From contig OZ231126.1 of the NCBI GenBank assembly GCA_965153355.1, forward strand, positions 96,968,001 through 97,032,000: DNA of 64,000 bases, written 5' to 3'. The notes under the pieces were generated by a model. That model searched no databases and was not told where the DNA came from. It was given only the letters and a program-made list of their open reading frames with translations. The translations under genes were made by a program, and so were the position numbers. The stretch comes from Flaccisagitta enflata. Its lineage: Eukaryota; Chaetognatha; Sagittoidea; Aphragmophora. How positions within the stretch are numbered: position 1 is the stretch's first letter; every line of letters begins with the position of its first letter. Shown piece by piece: positions 52,511 to 64,000 of the stretch.

Positions 52511-52735
52511 CTGAGCAAGCGAGTCGACCAAGCGAGTCTCGCATTCGCACCACTCACTCGCACCACTCACTCGCTCCGCAGATCTCCACTTTGCTATGCT
52601 CCTTTCACTTCGCTCGCTACGTTCACAAGCTCGCTCACTCAGAGCACTTGCTGGATAAAACCTCTTCCTCGAGACACATATTTCAAGTGTGAGCTGAACA
52701 GAATTTGGTCCCTTCATATTTGACTCACTTGGCAC
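52511..52735 (-). CDS. Candidate exon with CAG|GTATGT donor
   Basis: An ATG at 52735 opens a 75-codon frame that meets a good donor in phase 0 at 52511. The frame reads through GAGCGA/GAGTGA-type short repeats (ACERSERSERS), so low complexity explains part of its openness. No signal peptide. Family unknown; could be chance. Confidence 0.25.
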
Positions 52736-52854
52736 TTGCCTTCAAATTTAAGTCTTTTGCTAGCTATGATGACGCCATATTGTAAGGGGCATCGGGGGCA
52801 TAAGCTAACATGCCCGCAGTCAGACGCTCAGGCTAGAATTGAGGAAGTGAAAGA

Positions 52855-53006
52855 AAACAAGGCCGGATACACAGCTACCAAAGTCGCTTGTGAGTGGGCA
52901 GGAGCAGTCATGTCAAAGAATAAAAATCATAAAAAAAGTGTGACCGGCCGACCGACAGATGGATGCACAAAGCAAGGTGTAGAGTCGCGTAGCGAGCGGC
53001 AAAAAA
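52855..53006 (+). mobile_element. HINE-like element, sub-type D-like
   Basis: AACAAGGCCGGATACACAGC, motif GTCGCTTGT, GAGTGGGCAGGAGCAG, short GACC array, 3' GTAGAGTCGCGTAGCGAGCG + GCAAAAAA. The hairpin has diverged. Confidence 0.75.
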
Positions 53007-53069
53007 TTCTTGGTTTAAAAACCATTGAAGTCTGACACAGGGACCTGATGCCCCTCTTATTTGCGGCAT

Positions 53070-53362
53070 GCGGATCATGTTAAAGACGATGATGAAGAAA
53101 ATAACAAGGACAATGAAATTGATGATTAAAACGACGGCGATGAAGATGACGATGAAGCCGACTATGAAGAAAACGATGATTAAGATGACGGTGATGAAAA
53201 CGACAATGATGAAGATGACAATGATGAAGATGACGATGATGAAGATGACGATGATGAAGACGAAGGTGATGAAGATGACAGTGATGAAGACGACGGTGAG
53301 GAAAATGACGGTGATGAAGATGACGGTGATGAAGATAACTGAGATGAAGACGACTGTTTAGA
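53070..53362 (+). repeat. GATGAAGATGACG minisatellite
   Basis: Units of 9-15 bases (GATGAAGATGACGGT). Met/Lys/Thr and Ser/Leu ORFs are artefacts. Confidence 0.9.
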
Positions 53363-53389
53363 AACTAATGGTGATAAACACAAATAACG

Positions 53390-53518
53390 GAGATGCCAAC
53401 ACTATTCATTCGCGGATTTCGCGGAACTCATTATCATCGAACCAGCTAGGAAAGAACAAAGAAAAGATCCCGTCACTGTCAACAATGACATTGCTGACCT
53501 GGCAATCTTTTTGTGGGG
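53390..53518 (+). CDS. Weak exon candidate before a consensus donor
   Basis: Two frames are open up to GGGG|GTAAGT (donor at 53519); one reads ARKEQRKDPVTVNNDIADLA. No acceptor was found and the minisatellite lies immediately upstream. Recorded because the donor is a near-perfect consensus. Confidence 0.2.
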
Positions 53519-53584
53519 GTAAGTTGTGCATTACCTATAAATGCATTACTTATAGTTTAGTTTTTAGTGTACATTAATGTACAA

Positions 53585-53812
53585 TAGTCGCAAAAGCGTT
53601 AGATGGCCAGTGGCACTCCGTGCCCTGCCCACAGGTGCTGAAGTTGATGGGGGGAAAGCAGCCCCAAAGGGTCGATGACCTATGGCTCAATAGGGACTCT
53701 TTCCTTCTCTCCTCCTCCTCCCTCCCAACCTCCAGGCTCATCCCAGCCTCAAGGCCCACATCCCAGCCTTGAGGCCCAATCCAGGTCATCGACCCCTTCA
53801 GGCCTGCCCAGC
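53585..53812 (+). mobile_element. Palindromic-family element (TAGTCGCAAAAGCG type)
   Basis: TAGTCGCAAAAGCGTTAGAT, GGCACTCCGTGCCCTGCCC, GCAGCCCCAAAGGGTCGATG, then CATCCCAGCCTCAAGGCCCA repeats and the inverted arm GGTCATCGACCCCTTCAGGC. Same family and start as 665-1003. Confidence 0.7.
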
Positions 53813-53995
53813 ATACTGAGATAAAGCTCAGAGCACTAAGAAAAATCTTTCTTTTGTCACAGAACTGCAGCATCGTCATGACATCCTCCAAACCTGGCAT
53901 TGAGTAAGGCGCGAGATGCACATCAAAGACCAACTTTGTTCAAAATTCATTGATGGTTAGTTAGACAGTTTCTGTGTGTGTGTTGTTGTGTGCGT

Positions 53996-54160
<165 letters not shown>

Positions 54161-54436
54161 GTACAGACGGATGCTTATTGGTAAAGAGACAGAGACGGGA
54201 CTTAGATCGCCTTGCTCTGAGTACAAAGACAAGCACTCAGACATGAAGTGACCTAATCTGGTTTAACACTCCATAATCTTATCATCAGGACGGCACATCA
54301 TGGAGACAACTAATATGATATCACCATGCGTATCTTCAAACTCCTTCTACCAAGACGTCCACAAGCGGTGCGTGTAATGAGAAATAGACTGACTGACAGA
54401 CATGCAGATTAGAAAACAGACGGACCCATACCATCA

Positions 54437-55739
<1,303 letters not shown>

Positions 55740-55893
55740 AAAGGGCTGAACTCTCAAGAGTATACGGCGAACGGCGAACGGCGAGAACAGAAAATACAAA
55801 CAGGTTATAGATCACAAAGAAAACAAAACTCATCACAGAAAAAAAAGTCCTAAACAGAACGGCGAACTGCGAACGGCGAACGGCGAAAATGAA

Positions 55894-55957
<64 letters not shown>

Positions 55958-56215
55958 GGCGAACGGTGAACGGCGAACGGCGACATTGACGTTATTGAGA
56001 AGAATGATGAAACAATGATATTCTTTAAAGGGACGGCGAACGGCGAACGGCGAACGGCGAGAGTAATGAATACTAAAAGTAAAAGTAGTTAAGAGGGGGG
56101 GGGGGAGATTCGAGACAAATGACGAGACAAAAACGGCCGAGACATATTGGTAAGTGACAAAGTTGAATGAGGAAAACTAGGCTCGAGACATTTACGACGA
56201 GACAAATCACCCGAA
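55740..56215 (+). repeat. CGGCGAA clusters, (ATG)n and GAGACAAA compound repeat (copy 2)
   Basis: Four clusters of ACGGCGAACGGCGA (55767, 55859, 55955, 56032), a (GATGAT)n run at 55891-55953, and GAGACAAATGACGAGACAAA, GACGAGACAAATCACCCG near the end. Same motif pair as 49565-49765 in the opposite order and strand. Confidence 0.75.
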
Positions 56216-56439
56216 TTGAGCATATATAATTGATTATAGCTATCCTGACAAAATGTTGATAATATTTTAGATATTAAAAAACGCTTAGACAGATAAAAAA
56301 AACTATAAATACGTTTTCAAAAGACTTTAAAGACTTAAATGCAACTCCCTAGACAAAAGCTTTGTCACACCTAATATTATCATGGAAAAAAAAAAGTTTT
56401 ACCATTTTCTGATAAAAGTGATAGTATCTTTAAAAGATG

Positions 56440-56605
56440 ACAAAAAAGCAAGAAAATGGCAAAAAATGACAAAAATGACAAAAATGATAAAAATGATAAA
56501 AATGATAAAAATTACATAAATTTCAAAAATGATAAAAAGGACAAATATGACAAAAATGATAAAAGATGACAAAAAATGACAAAAAATGAAAAAGAATGAA
56601 AAAAA
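56440..56605 (+). repeat. (AAAAATGATA)n minisatellite
   Basis: AAAAATGACA/AAAAATGATA units of ~10 bases, similar in style to the cores of some HINE-like copies but without their ends. Confidence 0.8.
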
Positions 56606-56761
56606 TTATATTTTTATATTCATTATGTACTTTTACAGTACTGCAACATGATAAATCCTTCAGATGATTTTTGTCCAATTTTAAGTCGCTCTCAGAACAT
56701 AGTGTACTAGGGCCAGCGAATAGCCAGTAAATAGCCTCAAGAAGGAGGGTGTATTGAGTAC

Positions 56762-59245
<2,484 letters not shown>

Positions 59246-59290
59246 CTTTAAACCGCTCTCATTTCAAAACTGTTTGAGCTATTGGAATGA

Positions 59291-59464
59291 GCTTATGCAG
59301 AGAGTGATGTGAATCCAGGGGCTGAAAAAGTTGTGCAAAAGTTTAGGCAACAGGTCACGGCAGAATACCCGAAGAGGATTTACCAATCATTGTCGAGGCG
59401 CACGGAAGCAGGCATTGTGGCGGGGGAAGGCCATAAGAAATATTTAGACAAAAACAAACAGTAA
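59291..59464 (+). pseudogene. Tc1/mariner-like transposase C-terminal fragment
   Basis: A 57-codon frame ends at a TAA at 59462-59464. Its organisation (VQKFRQQV, then YPKRIYQSLSRRTEAGIV, then GEGHKKY) matches the usual end of Tc1-type transposases (..Y..L..SM.RR...VI...G..TKY). The catalytic DDE core and terminal repeats are not visible, so this is a decayed fragment. Confidence 0.45.
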
Positions 59465-59990
59465 TATTGACATTTTCCGTGTATAGATGAACTGTTTGTC
59501 AAAGTGAAAGAAGAATTATGATCAAGGTAGTAACCATATGACAAAACATCATTCTTGGGCTTGTTTATACTTTTACTAGTCAACATATTCCTTTTTTATG
59601 ATAACACCATCTCGCTTTTTCGGTCGTAAATTTTCAGCTAGATTTAGCCCCATTTTTGAAGTTAAATCCTTTTCCTTTCTAGCCTGTATTTTGTAACAGG
59701 AATATAGAAAATGTATCGGCACTTATCTGCGCAAATATTTATACTTTTTCCAAGGCTGGGAAAACTTATTCTTTAATGACTGATAAAGTTTGAGCCTTGT
59801 AACTGGGTACCACTTCTTTGTTATTGTCATTTCCAACAATTTACGACAGCTTTTCTCTGATGCAATAGTTACATTTAAAAGCAATACTTATTTGTTATAT
59901 TGGTTGCATAATAAGCCCCATAGGGTCACGTTTACCAAGACCTAACGCCCTTTTGTCTTTTGTTTTTAGCGGTCAATCACTCGAAAGCGG
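59465..59990. other. Non-coding stretch
   Basis: AT-rich. No gene. Confidence 0.4.
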
Positions 59991-59995
59991 GTAAC

Positions 59996-60112
59996 GAGTT
60001 AGGGTTAGGGGTAGAGTTAGTTTTAGGGTTAGGGATAAGGTCAGGGATAGTCTTAGGGGTGAGTTTAGGGTTAGGGTTATGGCTAGTGTTAGGGGTAGGG
60101 GTGTTTTAGGGC
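59996..60112 (+). repeat. Interstitial telomere-like (TTAGGG) tract
   Basis: GAGTTAGGGTTAGGGGTAGA ... TTTAGGGTTAGGG with many single-base changes. Degenerate, non-terminal. Confidence 0.75.
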
Positions 60113-60182
60113 ATAATATCTACTCGCCGATTGAAAATTTGCTCAGGCGGAATTTTCGGGAAATTCAAGTGCGACTTCATCT

Positions 60183-60384
60183 ATCGACCCGGCTACTTGA
60201 TCAGACTCGACTACTCGATCAGATCTGGCTACTTGATCACACCCGGCTACTTGATCAGACCCAGCTACTCGATCAGACCCGGCTACTCGATCAGACCCTG
60301 CTACTAGATCAGACCCAGCTACTCGGTCAGACCCAGCTACTCGATCAGACCCGGCTACTCGATCAGACCCAGCTACTCGATTAG
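60183..60384 (+). repeat. 18-bp tandem array
   Basis: About 11 units of CCCGGCTACTCGATCAGA. Divisible by three, so a hexapeptide (LLDQTR) is open on + and VAGSDR on -. Confidence 0.95.
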
Positions 60385-60716
60385 ACTTGAAGTCCATGAA
60401 GTCATACCTTGAAGTCCATGATGGCATACCTTGAAGTCCATGATGGCATACCTTGAAGTCCATGATGACATACCTTGAAGTCCATGATGGCATACCTTGA
60501 AGTCCATGATGGCATACCTTGAAGTCCATGATGGCATACCTTGAAGTCCATGATGTCATACCTTGAAGTCCATGATGGCATACCTTGAAGTCCATGATGG
60601 CATACCTTGAAGTCCATGATGGCATACCTTGAAGTCCATGATGGCATACCTTGAAGTCCATGATGGCATACCTGGAAGTCCATGATGGCATACCTGGAAG
60701 TCCATGATAGCATACC
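60385..60716 (-). repeat. 22-bp tandem array (copy 2, inverted)
   Basis: About 15 units of CATGGACTTCAAGGTATGCC + AT on the minus strand, the same unit as 5612-5905 and more homogeneous. It directly abuts the 18-bp array. Confidence 0.95.
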
Positions 60717-61600
60717 TTGAAGCACAGCAACAATAGACGAGGAGACACGCTTCTTTTGAGTACGCAATTTTCTTGCCAGTTAATTTAGTTATAATGTTGA
60801 GTTTCTATTTACAATATTGCTTCCCTGTGCTGATTTGGATCAACAATTATATTAATACGCTTTTTCAACCCTCGTTTGCGGGAAAAATATCTTAGATCGA
60901 TAACATAAGTAGTGAAAAGGAATGGATTAGGAAATGGTTCTACTGAAAACTGAGTAATAAAATTCTTACGAGGGTCCCACGGAAAACTCTTAATCTGCTT
61001 CAAGACAAACTATTTCGCATTTCCAAGAACATGGCTTCCTTCCTACGGGTCTTTGGACGAGGGCCATGTTTTTAGTTTTTTGAGTTTGTCATTTTCTATG
61101 CAAATTAAGAGTTTTCCGTGGGGTCTTATCTAGTGATAAAAGAGAAATTTCTCCAGATAATGTCTAATTTTTTGTTGTATAATGAAACATTACACACTGT
61201 TCAATTAATCCCCACGAGATTTTCATGCAAATTCTTAATTAGTGTACACTTCCACATATTCTAGACCCTTCAATGGAAGTGTTTGATCGATTTTTCTACC
61301 TAGTGAAAAATTGGCTACGGCAGTGAAAATCGCGAATTTCTGGAGACCGTGTCATAACTACAAATAGTTAGGGGACACCTACTTCGAATATCATGATTAT
61401 CATGAATTTTTTGGTCAATTCACACTTATACATATTAAATAAGATGATTTTGGTCGATTGCTACCTTCAGATTGCACTTTTGAGCACAATAAGCCTGCAA
61501 AAATGATGCTAGATTTGTCTCAGAATCATGTAGGTCAAGGCTCGTAAGAGCAGCGTGAACGCTCTCAAAATCGCATTGTACTATGCAACAGCTAAGACAA
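60717..61600. other. Non-coding stretch
   Basis: A diverged inverted pair lies around 61018-61130 (CGCATTTCCAAGAACATGGC ... GCCATGTTTTTAG; AGAGTTTTCCGTGGG near 60975/61109 inverted). This suggests a decayed MITE. No gene. Confidence 0.4.
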
Positions 61601-61685
61601 TAACTCTATCTTGATCGACCTCTTGCACGCTATCACTCTGGGAAAAGATACTCTGATGGAGTTTGCAGAGGAAATGCTTGGCGTT

Positions 61686-61862
61686 CTGAGAGAAGAAGAG
61701 AAGAAAAGGGAAAAGAAAGAAGAAGAGAAAGAAGAAGAAGAAGAAGAAGAAGAAGAAGAAGAAGAAGAAGAAGAAGAAGAAGAAGAAGAAGAAGAAGAAG
61801 AAAAAGAAGAAGAGAAGAAGAAGAAGAAGAAGAAGAAGGAGGAAGAGGAGGAGGAAAAGAGG
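61686..61862 (+). repeat. (GAA)n microsatellite
   Basis: Long GAA run with AAAG/GAG interruptions. Poly-Glu and poly-Ser ORFs are artefacts. Confidence 0.95.
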
Positions 61863-61899
61863 AGAAAGGATACTAAGAAGGAAAATAAGAACTTCATGT

Positions 61900-62035
61900 T
61901 AATCAGTGGTACCCGTTGCCCCTAAGATAGTGCATGAAATGATATGGTAGTGGCAAATAATCTCAACCTCAAGGCTGAAATCACAACCTTAAGGCGAAAA
62001 TCCTTCTTTTAAGGCTAAAATCCCAATCATTAAAA
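61900..62035 (+). mobile_element. Palindromic-family remnant
   Basis: CAGTGGTACCCGTTGCCCCT then AACCTCAAGGCTGAAATC repeats, matching the 5' part and core of 665-1003. Confidence 0.4.
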
Positions 62036-62584
62036 AAGAGAATATTTTGTTGTATTGAATCTAACTCTCATATTGTTTTTGCCAATAAATCAAATTCCCA
62101 ATGAATTTTCTATGATTTTTTTTTTTCAGAAAAATTACTCTTGTTATCAGCTTATTCTTTCATGAAAAGGGGGGGGGCGCTAATTAGAGGGGGGGGGCGA
62201 TAAAAGCAAGAAATACCGTATTTGAGAGAAAAACTCAAAAATGAAAGAGAATTTTAGAATTTCAGAATAATCGTCGATGACATGTTTTCATGTTTTTGGC
62301 CATATCTCATACATTTTTCAAGATAAATATAAAAAATTGGTGACCAAAATGAAGAGTTTTTTTCTGACAAAATGACTGGTACCTTTGGCGCGAATATTAG
62401 TCCAACCGTTCAAAAGTTATTTCTTTCTAAAGGCAAAAAAAGAATTCTAAAAAATTCAAAATGGGCAAATATTGCAATTTTCAGTACACAATCGATGATA
62501 ATTTGCAATTTTGCAATTTTTTAAGCCAACTGCTTGAACGCGACCACCGCTAGAGAAAGTATGGAACCGAGAGCAGTTTCTCAC
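62036..62584. other. Non-coding stretch
   Basis: Two G-runs (62169-62177, 62191-62198) in GGGGGGGCGCTAATTAGAGG + GGGGGGCGATAA. No gene. Confidence 0.4.
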
Positions 62585-62936
62585 AAACAAGGCCAGATAC
62601 ACGGGCCAAGACGGTGCGCCGGCGTTATTAATTCTTTGACCTATCCCTAGCTCCATCAGACCTATCCAGCTCTATCAGGCCTTTCCCGAGCTCTATCAGG
62701 CCTTTCCCGAGCTCTATCAGACCGATCCCGAGCTCTATCTGACTTATCCCTACACCTATCTGACCTGTCACCAGACCTATCCGACCAATCCCCAGCTCGA
62801 TCAGACCTAACCGTAGCTGATTATTATAGTGAATCAAATGACGAGTATCATCAATGATGACCGAAATGAGTTTTCAATTGATTTCAGACATGTTCAGCGA
62901 TTTTTCATTCGAGCGTGACCGTCGGATGGACAGACT
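62585..62936 (+). mobile_element. HINE-like element, sub-type E, truncated 3'
   Basis: AACAAGGCCAGATACACGGG, CCAAGACGGTGCGCCGGCG (motif GGTGCGCC), a GAGCTCTATCAGGCCTTTCC-type ~21-bp core, TGACGAGTATCATCAATGAT, GCGATTTTTCATTCGAGCGT, GGAC and then a break. The hairpin is replaced by the MITE at 62946. Confidence 0.75.
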
Positions 62937-62945
62937 TATACAGGG

Positions 62946-63697
62946 CATTCAATCTCATTTGACACGAAAGGAACCTTTATTGTGCTAAAACTATTTGACT
63001 TTTCAGTTTGATTTTTTTTCTCATAAAAGCACTATGTATGACGTTTTTTGTATCAAATTTTCATAGGAGTGGGTCTTGAAATTCAGCTGAAATCCATGTT
63101 TGAAGTTATGCAGTAAATTTGACAAAAAAAATGTTTTTCTTGCAAATTTTGACTAAAAAAATGCGAACAATTTAATGTGTTTCAAACTTCAGATGCTTGA
63201 CTAGAGTCATGTGATAAGTGCTAAGACCCCAATGTCAGAAATAGCCAGGTTTTATCACAGAACAGTGAACTTTAGGCAAATACTATCAAAATTTTGACAA
63301 AAATCTTACAAAAACTTAATCAAAGATTGTTTTTTTTTTTAATAAGAAAAAAAATGGTTGATCAAGATGAAATTTTAAGGAATTGCTTTTCTCAGATACA
63401 AAAACTATTTGAAATTATCTGCCATTCTAGACCAATCTCACATCTGTAGCTCAAAGCGTTTAGAAATGAGAGCAGTTTAAAAATGAAAGGTCAGAACCAC
63501 AAAGTCAAACAAAACCTCTCATCTCATTATGATGTCTTACACTTTAAAATGGGTTATCTCCTAAACTAATCGACCAAGTACCATGAAATTTGAACACAAA
63601 AAACGTCATATGTAGTTCTTTTAGAAGAAAAAAAATCTAATTGAAAAGTTGATTCGTTTTTGCACAGCATAGGTTCTTTTTGTGTCAAATGAGAATG
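62946..63697. mobile_element. 752-bp MITE with long terminal inverted repeats
   Basis: Left CATTCAATCTCATTTGACAC, right the inverse of CATTCTCATTTGACACAAAA. Pairing continues ~120 bp (GTGC.AAAAC, CAACTTTTCA, GATTTTTTTTCT, ATGACGTTTTTTGT.TCAAAT). The internal part has no credible ORF. Confidence 0.8.
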
Positions 63698-64000
63698 AAG
63701 GAAACGGTGGTGGAAAACACTTTTCCATACCCTTTTTCCACGCTGAAGCCAATGGAAGTGGTCCCGAGGCTGTAAAATGATCGGGCACCCCACATTCACG
63801 GCCCTGAATCGGCATAATTACGTATTTTCATGATTTTTTGCCATTTTCGAGTAAGAAAATGGTACCCATGCACACCAACCACCCACAGTTCACATTTGGC
63901 GGCTCTATATTGATCAGAAAGGTTGTTCAAAACCGATCAATACACCATATGACCACTAAGATGTCAAAATACATGAAAATTTAACCTTGGGGCCCTCTAT
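63698..64000. other. Window end, no gene seen
   Basis: Unique sequence with no supported exon or repeat. Confidence 0.4.

Noticed and set aside
60143-60748. 201-residue Cys/Trp/His repeat protein on minus
   Set aside because: The frame is open only because of the 22-bp and 18-bp arrays; the same peptide appears in the other frames of that strand.
61592-61925. Poly-Glu and poly-Ser ORFs
   Set aside because: (GAA)n microsatellite.

Overview
The window looks like repeat-rich DNA from a metazoan, probably an invertebrate. It has split genes with consensus GT-AG splice sites, secreted proteins of animal type (one with sushi and Kunitz-like domains), very long dinucleotide and trinucleotide arrays, TTAGGG-like interstitial tracts and dense non-autonomous transposons. 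Nothing in it is bacterial, and no rRNA, CRISPR array or intact autonomous transposon was found. The species cannot be told from the sequence. All gene models are read from ORFs and splice signals only.

The commonest component is a dispersed element family, called HINE-like here (Helentron/Helitron2-associated non-autonomous element). In its + orientation it runs: 5' AACAAGGCC, a ~9-bp subterminal motif, GGGTGGGC, a variable and often minisatellite core, a GACC/GACG tetranucleotide array (GTCY-type), and a 3' hairpin followed by an A-run. I count more than 20 copies or fragments. They fall into sub-types A, B, D, E and F with different subterminal motifs, and the 3' hairpin has changed to match the 5' motif in each. 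A sixth pair (sub-type G) brackets 8224-20619, which suggests that a 12.4-kb satellite-filled block is one giant element with nested insertions.

Layout: 0-8 kb holds HINE-like copies, two palindromic-family elements, a 22-bp array and candidate exons at ~1929-2102 and 7461-7600. 8.2-20.6 kb is the composite satellite block: GGAGG hairpin arrays, a ~5-kb GATCATC satellite, and MITE and HINE insertions. 20.7-28.9 kb is AT-rich with nested MITEs, two of which allow pre-insertion sites to be read. 28.8-29.3 kb has the first exon of a secreted acidic protein (minus strand). 30-40 kb is repeats. 40.2-44.3 kb is the main genic island: a short terminal exon, then a two-exon gene for a 566-residue secreted coiled-coil/Thr-Lys-rich/sushi/Kunitz-like protein. 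46.6-47.0 kb has a candidate minus-strand exon. 47-56 kb is repeats. 56.7-59.25 kb is a candidate five-exon minus-strand gene with a signal peptide, facing a small + strand ORF. 59.3-64 kb has a degenerate Tc1/mariner-like transposase tail, telomere-like DNA, an inverted copy of the 22-bp array and a long-TIR MITE.

Several gene candidates begin with signal peptides, but nothing shows that they act together. Most other long ORFs are translations of microsatellites or minisatellites.
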